DNA of 64,000 bases from positions 62,001 to 126,000 of the forward strand of contig JBGUPJ010000021.1 in assembly GCA_045130235.1 (NCBI GenBank), given 5' to 3'. Both the position numbers and the translations under genes were made by a program. The notes beneath the pieces were generated by a model that did no database searches, was not told the origin of the DNA, and saw only the letters and a list, made by a program, of their open reading frames with translations. Shown piece by piece: positions 17,816-24,702 of this stretch. Source of the stretch: UBA1756 sp045130235 (GTDB lineage: Bacteria > Bacteroidota > Bacteroidia > Bacteroidales > WCHB1-69). Each line of letters begins with the position of its first letter. Within the stretch, counting starts at the first letter, position 1.

Positions 17816-19057
17816 ATGGCAAGTAGAAGAAAAGAACTCTTTCCGAATGTTACCGATGAGCAATGGAACGATTGGAAATGGCAAGTGCAACACAGAATTG
17901 AGAACCTGGAACAGCTGAAGCAGTATGTGGAGCTGACCCCCGAAGAGGCTGAGGGTGTGAGCAAGACCCTCCAGACCCTCCGTATGGCCATCACCCCGTA
18001 CTATCTCAGCCTGATTGACCCGAACGACCCGTACTGCCCGATCCGCCGCCAGGCCATCCCGACGGCCGCTGAGGTGCATCAGTCGCCCGCCGACCTGCTG
18101 GATCCGCTCCACGAGGATGAGGACTCCCCGGTGCCGGGTCTCACCCACCGTTATCCCGACCGTGTGCTGCTGCTCATCACCGACCAGTGCTCGATGTACT
18201 GCCGTCACTGCACGCGCCGCCGTTTCGCCGGCCAGCACGACTGCCAGATGCCGCAGGAGCGCATCCAGAAAGCCATCGACTACATTGCCCGCACCCCGCA
18301 GGTTCGCGACGTGCTCCTCTCCGGCGGCGATGCCCTCATGGTCAACGACCAGGTGCTGGAGTCTATCATCCAGCGCCTGCGTGCCATCCCGCACGTTGAA
18401 ATCATCCGTCTCGGCACCCGCACGCCCGTCGTCTGCCCCCAGCGTATCACCGACGACCTTTGCAACATGCTGAAGAAATACCATCCGATCTGGGTCAACA
18501 CCCACTTCAACCACCCGAACGAAATCACACCCGAAGCTACGGAAGCCTGCGCCAAACTCGCTAACGCCGGTATCCCGCTCGGCAACCAGTCGGTGCTGTT
18601 GCGTGGCGTGAACGACTGCGTGCATGTGATGAAGACCCTCGTGCAGGGACTCGTCAAGATCCGCGTGCGTCCTTACTATATTTACCAGTGCGACCTTTCC
18701 ATGGGTCTCGAGCATTTCCGCACGCCCGTTTCCAAGGGTATCGAAATCATCGAGAACTTGCGCGGTCACACCTCCGGCTATGCCGTTCCCACCTTTGTGG
18801 TGGATGCCCCTGGTGGCGGCGGCAAGACCCCGGTGATGCCCAACTACGTCATCTCACAAAGTCCCAACAAGGTGATTTTGAGAAACTTCGAGGGCGTTAT
18901 CACCACCTACACCGAGCCCACCGACTACAAAGAGGAATGCCACTGCGAGAAATGCCAGCAGCATCCTCATGCCGAAGGTGTTGCTTCCCTGTTGCGTGGC
19001 GAGCATCTGGCTCTCGAACCGCAGGATTTGGAACGCAAAAAGCGTCACAACAAATAG
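17816..19057 (+). CDS. kamA: KamA, L-lysine 2,3-aminomutase
   Basis: A 413-residue radical SAM, PLP-dependent enzyme converting L-lysine to L-beta-lysine, the first step of lysine fermentation. The iron-sulfur cysteines are Cys125, Cys129 and Cys132 (CSMYCRHC). The PLP lysine is Lys337 in the GGGGK loop, and the two substrate-binding aspartates Asp293 (YQCD) and Asp330 (VVDAPGG) are present. By simple counting these positions coincide with those known for the Clostridium subterminale enzyme, which supports lysine rather than glutamate specificity. A C-terminal cysteine cluster (CHCEKC, about 378-383) is the probable zinc/oligomerisation site. It is monocistronic, with tRNA-Val behind it. Confidence 0.95.
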   Translation: MASRRKELFPNVTDEQWNDWKWQVQHRIENLEQLKQYVELTPEEAEGVSKTLQTLRMAITPYYLSLIDPNDPYCPIRRQAIPTAAEVHQSPADLLDPLHEDEDSPVPGLTHRYPDRVLLLITDQCSMYCRHCTRRRFAGQHDCQMPQERIQKAIDYIARTPQVRDVLLSGGDALMVNDQVLESIIQRLRAIPHVEIIRLGTRTPVVCPQRITDDLCNMLKKYHPIWVNTHFNHPNEITPEATEACAKLANAGIPLGNQSVLLRGVNDCVHVMKTLVQGLVKIRVRPYYIYQCDLSMGLEHFRTPVSKGIEIIENLRGHTSGYAVPTFVVDAPGGGGKTPVMPNYVISQSPNKVILRNFEGVITTYTEPTDYKEECHCEKCQQHPHAEGVASLLRGEHLALEPQDLERKKRHNK

Positions 19058-19189
19058 AAAATTTCCAAATTTTATATCCAATAGAGGTGCAGCAATGTGC
19101 CTCTATTTTTATTTTTAAGTTATAATAATGTAGTATTCAATATTTTATAAAAATTTTCAACCAACTATCATTTCTTTCAAAAAAAGCTG

Positions 19190-19197
19190 TATTTTTG
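19190..19197 (+). promoter_or_regulatory. -7 promoter element of the tRNA-Val gene
   Basis: TATTTTTG lies 12 bases before the mature tRNA 5' end. Confidence 0.6.
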
Positions 19198-19209
19198 CGC
19201 CACTTAAAT

Positions 19210-19284
19210 GGGCCGTTAGCTCAGTTGGTTCAGAGCGCTGCTTTCACACGGCAGAGGTCACTGGTTCAAATCCAGTACGACCCA
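19210..19284 (+). tRNA. tRNA-Val (anticodon CAC)
   Basis: A 75-base cloverleaf: acceptor GGGCCGT/ACGACCC, D-arm GCTC...GAGC, anticodon stem CTGCT/GGCAG with loop TTCACAC (anticodon CAC, reading GUG), T-arm ACTGG TTCAAAT CCAGT, discriminator A. The 3' CCA is not encoded. One acceptor pair, position 4 C against position 69 A, is a mismatch. The gene has its own promoter and terminator. Confidence 0.93.
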
Positions 19285-19290
19285 CACGAA

Positions 19291-19313
19291 GAGACCGAAC
19301 AGGTCTCTTTTTT
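19291..19313 (+). terminator. Rho-independent terminator after tRNA-Val
   Basis: GAGACC (19291-19296) and GGTCTC (19302-19307) form a perfect 6-bp stem with a five-base loop, followed by six T residues. Confidence 0.85.
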
Positions 19314-19350
19314 CGTTTTAAATTTCGATGTTCGCTTCGCTCACATTTGA

Positions 19351-19367
19351 TGCTCACTTTGTGAGCA
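19351..19367. repeat. Perfect inverted repeat between convergent units
   Basis: TGCTCAC and GTGAGCA flank a TTT loop. It lies between the tRNA terminator and the stop of the minus-strand secreted protein gene and could act in RNA folding at the 3' end of that gene, although a clean T-run is lacking. Confidence 0.5.
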
Positions 19368-19403
19368 TTTAAGGGTCGAAAGTCTTAGGGGCTAGTTGGG
19401 GAA

Positions 19404-19940
19404 TTATTGCTGTACAGGAATCTGTTTCCTGGCAATTTCCGCCTCTGTAGGAGACGGCATCTGCTCTTTCGAAACATAGACAAAGCGATTGCCCTTCCTT
19501 TTTTCAAATATATACGCTGCCCAATCCAACTGCAAAACGATAGTCGTGCAGTTAGGCATAGCATAATGGTTGCTGATCAACAATTGATTGCTGGGAGACA
19601 AATTCCTCCCTATATAACAGAATTGCTGTATCGTGATTTCCCACGCATATACTGGGTGACCGGGATAACGATTTACGCGACAAGGTATTAACTTTGCGTC
19701 CCCTCTGTTGATATATAGCTGAAGGGTATCATTTTTCACCAAAACGCTGTCAATGCGATCCTCGCGAATTTGCCATTTACACCCCCCAATATTGTTGGCG
19801 GTCTGTGCTGGCAAAGTGACATCTCCTTGTCTGGGCATTTTGGTGAGCACGTAAAACTCCTGGGCACAGGCTGTGGAGCCCACGCAGAAGGCCGCAACAA
19901 GCAGCCACAATCGTATCAGGTGACGGGGGAGGTTCATCAT
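19404..19940 (-). CDS. Secreted protein of unknown function
   Basis: A 178-residue protein that I do not recognise. A signal peptide is clear (about residues 1-26; LLVAAFCVGSTACAQ). The cleavage region reads TACAQ, so cleavage after Ala or a non-standard lipobox are both conceivable. The mature part is about 150 residues, predicted beta-rich, with three further cysteines at about residues 54, 87 and 107, and a polar tail. It stands alone between the tRNA and the transposase remnant, and has its own promoter at 20038-20045 with a leader of roughly 90 bases. Confidence 0.65.
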   Translation of the reverse strand: MMNLPRHLIRLWLLVAAFCVGSTACAQEFYVLTKMPRQGDVTLPAQTANNIGGCKWQIREDRIDSVLVKNDTLQLYINRGDAKLIPCRVNRYPGHPVYAWEITIQQFCYIGRNLSPSNQLLISNHYAMPNCTTIVLQLDWAAYIFEKRKGNRFVYVSKEQMPSPTEAEIARKQIPVQQ

Positions 19941-20037
19941 GGGATTAAATGCTAGGGGACTTCTATTTTTACTCTTTTTTCGCCAACACCTCAGATCTTG
20001 TGAAGTCCGTTAGACAAAATCTGAAAAGTTAACGCTG

Positions 20038-20045
20038 CAAAGTTA
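20038..20045 (-). promoter_or_regulatory. Promoter of the secreted orphan gene
   Basis: On the minus strand TAACTTTG, with TTGG at 20064-20067 about 19 bases upstream as -33 element. The rest of 19941-20190 is AT-rich and shows no further gene. Confidence 0.6.
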
Positions 20046-20159
20046 CAAATTATTTTCTCATTTCCAATAGTTACCATATATTTTACACTCCATTAACGCA
20101 AATAGGAAACTCTGGTGCACATTTAGACTGATCTTTGCTTGTATTTATTTGGTCGTCAG

Positions 20160-20431
20160 AGAGAAATGATTAGAAGGCACCTATAATCGTACTATCTTAG
20201 CGTTGCCTGAGATGTTGCACACTTCGGTGGCAAGGTTGTTGAGATTGTGGAAGCGGCTGTAGTCGGTGTCGAAGGCACGCCGGCAACCTGCACTTCGGGA
20301 TGTGTAGCATCACTGCTCAAACTTCCCAATAATGGTCTCCTTCCGGTTACTACTAAAGTGATAAGGTAGGTGCCCCGACCGAAGTAGTCGTGGCCTGGAT
20401 TGCGAGGTCGATAAGAGCCGTTAGTCGTCAT
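20160..20431 (-). pseudogene. Remnant of a RAYT/IS200-like transposase
   Basis: A frame of about 79 codons opens at 20431. Residues about 6-45 (RPRNPGHDYFGRG, then YLITLVVTGRRPLLG) look like the N-terminus of REP-associated tyrosine transposases of Bacteroidota. After about residue 45 the similarity is lost. A different frame of the same strand continues with a more protein-like sequence (AFDTDYSRFHNLNN...) to a stop near 20186, suggesting a frameshift or a chimeric junction. The HUH motif and catalytic tyrosine are missing, so it cannot be functional. It is probably a decayed insertion. Confidence 0.55.
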
Positions 20432-20470
20432 AGCGGTCTTCTTATTTTAACTCGCAAAAGTACAAAAAAA

Positions 20471-21319
20471 CTACTCCGAAAACCGCTTCATCACATTGTC
20501 GGCATAGGTCTTCGAAAGAGGGATGCGGGTGCTGCCCTCCTCGTCGAAAGAGATGTATAATCCCTCTTTGTCACGGCTTATAATATTGACTTTCTGTAAA
20601 TTAACCATATAGGAACGATGACAGCGTGCAAAGCCGTACTGTGCCAACTCATCCTCCATGGCCTTGAGCTTGTTGCGCAACATGGCCGTGCTGCTTTTCC
20701 CATTATCCATATAGTGTATCTTCACATAATTATCGTCAGACTCCAGATAAAGGATGGTGCTTCGCTTGATGGAGAGCCGCAATTTCCCTTTCTCATCCAT
20801 AAAATTGATGACTTCGTCAGCTTCTCTTCCCACATGGCTCTCACGAAAATGGCGGCTTTGTAACTCTTTGATTTTTATGTCTCTAGTTTTTAAACCAATG
20901 AAAAGATAGGAGATGAGGTAGGGGATGACAAGTATGGTGGGGATAAAAATAAGGGTTTTTTGGAAGATGATCTGTGCCGGACGTGCATCGTGCAAAAAAA
21001 TCTTGGAGATAAAAAGATAAAGGATGGCAATGACGAAGATTTCAGCGAACAGCCAGAGCACGTAGGCAAGGATGGAAAGCAGTTTCTTCCTGTTGACGAA
21101 GTGCATGATGATACGGCTGATGATCATCACCACCACACCGCCGAGGATGACACAGGTGGAATAGAAGGAGGTGGCTTGGTATTGACTGTCGTTGAACCAG
21201 CCGGCATCCCTGAAGGGGGTATATACGTTGACGAAAAATAGCGAGAAAAAGGTCACAAACATCAAAAGATAGACGTTGGTGGTTTTCTTGGCGAGATATT
21301 CGGGTATTCTTTTGTTCAT
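20471..21319 (-). CDS. Membrane-bound LytTR-family transcriptional regulator
   Basis: A 282-residue protein with four N-terminal transmembrane helices (about residues 17-35, 50-70, 80-105 and 120-145) and a C-terminal LytTR DNA-binding domain (about 175-278) with the signatures ILYLESDDNYVKIHY and FARCHRSYMVNL. I start it at the ATG at 21319; a longer frame from a TTG at 21346 would begin inside the -7 element. No receiver or kinase domain is present, so signal sensing is probably done by the membrane part, as in other stand-alone Bacteroidota LytTR proteins. It is divergent from the acyl-CoA synthetase fusion. Direct repeats at 21381-21412 are a candidate own binding site. Confidence 0.88.
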   Translation of the reverse strand: MNKRIPEYLAKKTTNVYLLMFVTFFSLFFVNVYTPFRDAGWFNDSQYQATSFYSTCVILGGVVVMIISRIIMHFVNRKKLLSILAYVLWLFAEIFVIAILYLFISKIFLHDARPAQIIFQKTLIFIPTILVIPYLISYLFIGLKTRDIKIKELQSRHFRESHVGREADEVINFMDEKGKLRLSIKRSTILYLESDDNYVKIHYMDNGKSSTAMLRNKLKAMEDELAQYGFARCHRSYMVNLQKVNIISRDKEGLYISFDEEGSTRIPLSKTYADNVMKRFSE

Positions 21320-21343
21320 TTTCGCCCCATTTTTTGTGGGGTG

Positions 21344-21351
21344 CAAAATTA
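21344..21351 (-). promoter_or_regulatory. -7 promoter element of the LytTR gene
   Basis: TAATTTTG on the minus strand, 24 bases before the ATG at 21319. The short leader contains CCCCA...TGGGG, a small hairpin next to the start codon. Confidence 0.6.
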
Positions 21352-21380
21352 CACAAATTATTTTTCACCACGTTATTCAA

Positions 21381-21412
21381 AAATTCACCCCATATTTTAA
21401 AAATTCACCCCA
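21381..21412. promoter_or_regulatory. Candidate LytTR operator: 12-bp direct repeat
   Basis: AAATTCACCCCA occurs at 21381-21392 and again at 21401-21412, a 20-base period or about two helical turns. That is the usual geometry of LytTR sites. It lies between the LytTR gene and the divergent lipid-metabolism gene, 30-60 bases upstream of the LytTR -7 element. Confidence 0.6.
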
Positions 21413-21494
21413 CAAAATGGGTGTAAGTACCTTTTTTTCAATATGAATGAAAAAATGATGTTCTTTTGCCGCCGAAAAACCTAAACCTTTCATC

Positions 21495-23981
21495 ATGTTA
21501 GAAAATAGAAACAAAGTGGCGGTCAGATACCGCAACACTGATTATACTTATGAGCAGCTTTTGAAGCTCTCCGTATGTTATGCACGCCACTTTGCCACCC
21601 TGCCGAATGTTGACAAGGTGGCCATTTTCGCCGAGAACTCCCCTGAATGGATTTTCGCTTTCTATGGTGCCGTACGTAACGGCAGCGTGGTGGTGCCCAT
21701 CGATGTGCTTTCCACCCCGAAAGAAATCGCTTACATCCTCAACGACTGCCGCCCCGAAATCGTCTTCACCTCACCGGCAAAGAAAAATACGCTGGAGCAG
21801 GCCATCGCCATGGTGGATGACTACTCGTGTACGGTCGTCGTCAGCGAGGATGTGGATGTCTCACGTATCGCACAATTGCCCGCTTCGCCGATTGAAAATC
21901 GTCCGCTCAGCGACACCCTGCTTATTATCTACACTTCCGGCACCACGGGCAGTCCGAAAGGGGTGATGCTAAGCAACCGCAACGTGCTCTACAATGTGGA
22001 TGCCGTATCGAAGCAGGTGCCCATCTTTACCGCCAATCGCAACGTGATGATTCTCTTGCCATTGCACCATGCCTTCCCGCTGATGGGTTCACTCATCGCA
22101 CCGCTTTATGTGGGCGGCACGGTCTGTATTGCCGATGGCATGAACGCCGAGAGTATCCTTTCAACGCTGAACAACGGCAAGGTTGGCATCATCATTGGGG
22201 TGCCGCGCCTGTACGACATGCTGGCCAAGGGTATGATGGCGAAGGTGAATGCCCGTCCGCTGACCCGCCTCATCTACAAAACCGCCCGCTTCGTGGGCAG
22301 CCGCTGGTTGTCGAAGGCGCTTTTTCGCAGCGTGCATCAGAAGTTCGGCGGCCATATCGACTACCTCGTTTCGGGTGGCGCGGCCCTGTCGGATAGTACC
22401 GCCGAGGTGTTCAAAACCTTCGGTTTCTACGTGCTGGAAGGCTACGGCATGACCGAAACAGCCCCGATGATCAGCTTCACCCGTCCCGGCGAGCGCAAAA
22501 TCGGCTATGTGGGCCGTCCGCTGCCCGGCATACAGGTGCGCATCGACGAGCAGGGGGAAGTGTGCGTGAAGGGCGACAACGTGATGGAAGGCTACTACCA
22601 CCGTCCCGAAGAAACCGCCGCCATCCTACGCGACGGCTGGCTGCACACCGGCGACATCGGACTGCTCGGCAAGCACGGACTGAAACTGACCGGCCGCCTC
22701 AAAGACATCATCGTCACCCCGAACGGCAAGAATATCAATCCAGAAAATATGGAGGCCGAAATGGTGGCCTTCTCTGAGATGTTCAAGGAGGTGGGTATCT
22801 TTATGGAAGGCGGTATCCTACAGGCGATTATCCGTCCCGAGATGTCGGCCCTGCGCGACAAGTACGTGGAAAACCTCCACGAGGTGCTGAAGGGTGTGGT
22901 GGCCGATTTCAACCAGACGCAAGCCTCCTACAAGCGCATCCAGCGCTTCCATGTGGTGTCGTGCGAACTGCCCAAAACGCGCCTCGGCAAGGTGCAGCAT
23001 TTTATGCTCCCCTCGCTGATGGAAGAGGTCGGCAGGTCGCGTCAAGAGGATGAGATGGAGAATCCCTCCCAGATTTATCTCATTTTAAAAAAATACCTCG
23101 AAACCGAGACCAACCGCACGGTTCATCCGCACGACCATTTCGAAATAGACCTCGCCATGGACTCGCTCTCCCGTGTGGCGCTGATGGCCTATGTCTACTC
23201 CAATTTCGGGGTGCAAATTGATGAGGTGAAGATGGACGAACTCACCAACTTGTCGGTCCTTGCCGAATACTTGGAGCAGCATGTTTCCGATGAGCAGATT
23301 TCGCAGGAGGTCGTGTCATGGGAAAGCATATTGTTGGGCAATATTGCTGATATACAGCTGCCTAATCCGGGATTTGTCCAGCTCGTCACCCGTACGGTGT
23401 GCGACTTTTTAGTGCGTGTTTTCTGCCGCTGCAAGTCGAAAGGGCAGGAGAACATTCCCGATGAGGCCTGCATCATTGTGGCCAACCACCGCAGCGCTCT
23501 CGATGGCGTGTTCATCACCTCGCAGATGCGGCTTTTTTCCGCCAGAAAAACTTTCATTTTCGCCAAAGCCAAGCATTGGAAAAGCCGTTTCGCCCGCTTC
23601 ATGGCCAAGGAGAACAATGTGATTCTGATGGACATCAACAAAAACCTCACCGAGTCGCTGCGCCAGATGGCGGCCGCCCTGCGGAAAGGCAAAAAAGTGA
23701 TTATCTTCCCTGAAGGGATGCGCTCGAAAGACAATCGTTTGAACGAGTTCCGCGACACTTTCGCCATCCTGAGCCGCACGCTGAACGTACCGATTGTGCC
23801 AGTGGCGATAGAAGGCTCCGAGAGTGCGGTGTATGACAACATTGCATTGCCTCGCTTCCAAAATCGGGTGGATGTGAGATTCATGAAACCCATCTATCCG
23901 ACGGGAAGTAAGAGTGCTAAGGTTTTGAAAGATAGAGTGTTCAGACTTTTTAAGGATGTCTTGGAGACAGGAAAAAGGTAG
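21495..23981 (+). CDS. Acyl-activating enzyme, acyl carrier and acyltransferase fusion (Aas-like)
   Basis: An 828-residue three-part protein. Residues 1-515 form an AMP-binding acyl-CoA/acyl-ACP synthetase with P-loop YTSGTTGSPKG (146-156), GYGMTE (about residue 317) and the RLKDII hinge. Residues about 525-600 form a small carrier-protein-like domain with the DSL phosphopantetheine site (Asp556-Ser557-Leu558). Residues about 625-828 are a PlsC-type acyltransferase with NHRSALD (Asn664, His665, Asp670) and FPEG (738-741). It probably activates free fatty acids, holds them on its own carrier domain and transfers them to a lysophospholipid or other acceptor. E. coli Aas has the synthetase and acyltransferase in the opposite order and no carrier domain. 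No close operon partner is present. It is probably regulated by the adjacent LytTR protein. Confidence 0.85.
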   Translation: MLENRNKVAVRYRNTDYTYEQLLKLSVCYARHFATLPNVDKVAIFAENSPEWIFAFYGAVRNGSVVVPIDVLSTPKEIAYILNDCRPEIVFTSPAKKNTLEQAIAMVDDYSCTVVVSEDVDVSRIAQLPASPIENRPLSDTLLIIYTSGTTGSPKGVMLSNRNVLYNVDAVSKQVPIFTANRNVMILLPLHHAFPLMGSLIAPLYVGGTVCIADGMNAESILSTLNNGKVGIIIGVPRLYDMLAKGMMAKVNARPLTRLIYKTARFVGSRWLSKALFRSVHQKFGGHIDYLVSGGAALSDSTAEVFKTFGFYVLEGYGMTETAPMISFTRPGERKIGYVGRPLPGIQVRIDEQGEVCVKGDNVMEGYYHRPEETAAILRDGWLHTGDIGLLGKHGLKLTGRLKDIIVTPNGKNINPENMEAEMVAFSEMFKEVGIFMEGGILQAIIRPEMSALRDKYVENLHEVLKGVVADFNQTQASYKRIQRFHVVSCELPKTRLGKVQHFMLPSLMEEVGRSRQEDEMENPSQIYLILKKYLETETNRTVHPHDHFEIDLAMDSLSRVALMAYVYSNFGVQIDEVKMDELTNLSVLAEYLEQHVSDEQISQEVVSWESILLGNIADIQLPNPGFVQLVTRTVCDFLVRVFCRCKSKGQENIPDEACIIVANHRSALDGVFITSQMRLFSARKTFIFAKAKHWKSRFARFMAKENNVILMDINKNLTESLRQMAAALRKGKKVIIFPEGMRSKDNRLNEFRDTFAILSRTLNVPIVPVAIEGSESAVYDNIALPRFQNRVDVRFMKPIYPTGSKSAKVLKDRVFRLFKDVLETGKR

Positions 23982-24043
23982 CAGGACATAAAAAATCCCC
24001 GCAATAAGAATAGTTGCGGGGATTGCTTTTTGATGCGGAGAGA

Positions 24044-24559
24044 TTACTCTGCGGTGAGGGTGGCATCCACAAAAACGCGGGTGCTGAGCTCTTTGTCGAG
24101 GTTGTACATGGCAGCCTTGTCCTTCTCGATCATCTTCACTTTCTCGAGAATTTCTTCAGCATGGGCCTCTTCTTCCACCTGCTCATCAATGTACCAGTTA
24201 AGGAAGTTGATGGTGGCATAGTCGCGAATCTCGTGGGCGGTGTCCATCAGCGAGTTGATGAGGCTGGTGACAGTGCGCTCGTGGCTGAGAGTCTGCTCGA
24301 AGATGGCTGTGGCGCTCTTCCATTTGGTATCGACAGCCTTGATGGGCTTCAAGGTCACCACGCCGCCGCGCTCGTGGATATAGCGGAACATCTTCATCGC
24401 GTGGGTGAACTCCTCCTGATATTGGATGTACATCCAGTTGGCGAAGCCGGGCAGGTTGTTCTGGGTGAACCATGCCGACATGCTCAAATAAAGGTAGCCA
24501 GACCACAACTCAGCGTTGATCTGTTCGTTGATCTCTTTCTGCATTCTTTCGTTAATCAT
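24044..24559 (-). CDS. Ferritin (non-heme iron storage)
   Basis: A 171-residue bacterial ferritin (FtnA type) that oxidises and stores iron in a 24-subunit shell. Ferroxidase residues are visible: Glu17 (NAELWSGYLYLS), Glu50 and His53 (EEFTHAMK), and the third-helix glutamates in FEQTLSHE and DEQVEEEAHAEE. No heme-ligand methionine arrangement of bacterioferritin is seen. Length fits FtnA. The gene sits alone, downstream of the M16 peptidase gene on the same strand, but separated from it by a repeat tract. Confidence 0.95.
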   Translation of the reverse strand: MINERMQKEINEQINAELWSGYLYLSMSAWFTQNNLPGFANWMYIQYQEEFTHAMKMFRYIHERGGVVTLKPIKAVDTKWKSATAIFEQTLSHERTVTSLINSLMDTAHEIRDYATINFLNWYIDEQVEEEAHAEEILEKVKMIEKDKAAMYNLDKELSTRVFVDATLTAE

Positions 24560-24605
24560 AATGTTTTGATTTTTAAATGGTTGATAATATTGGTTGATTT
24601 AATAT

Positions 24606-24702
24606 TTTTCAGTTTTCAGTTTTCAATTTTCAGTTTTCAATTTTCAGTTTTCAATTTTCAGTTTTCAATTTTCAGTTTTCAATTTTCAGTTTTCAATTTT
24701 TT
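24606..24702. repeat. Tandem heptamer tract TTTTCA(A/G)
   Basis: About 13 consecutive copies of a 7-base unit alternating TTTTCAG and TTTTCAA, which gives a 14-base higher-order period. It fills the gap between the M16 peptidase stop codon and the ferritin promoter region. Shorter runs of the same unit occur at 47536-47565. Confidence 0.9.

Noticed and set aside
17543..18769. Long open frame antisense to kamA (about 400 codons)
   Set aside because: It is the mirror of a GC-rich, well-conserved coding sequence, has no recognisable domain and no start signals.
19941..20160. Searched for a small gene or RNA between the secreted orphan and the transposase remnant
   Set aside because: Apart from the promoter at 20038 only AT-rich sequence is seen.
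24606..24702. Considered as a CRISPR array
   Set aside because: The unit is 7 bases with no spacers and no cas genes nearby. It is a simple tandem repeat.
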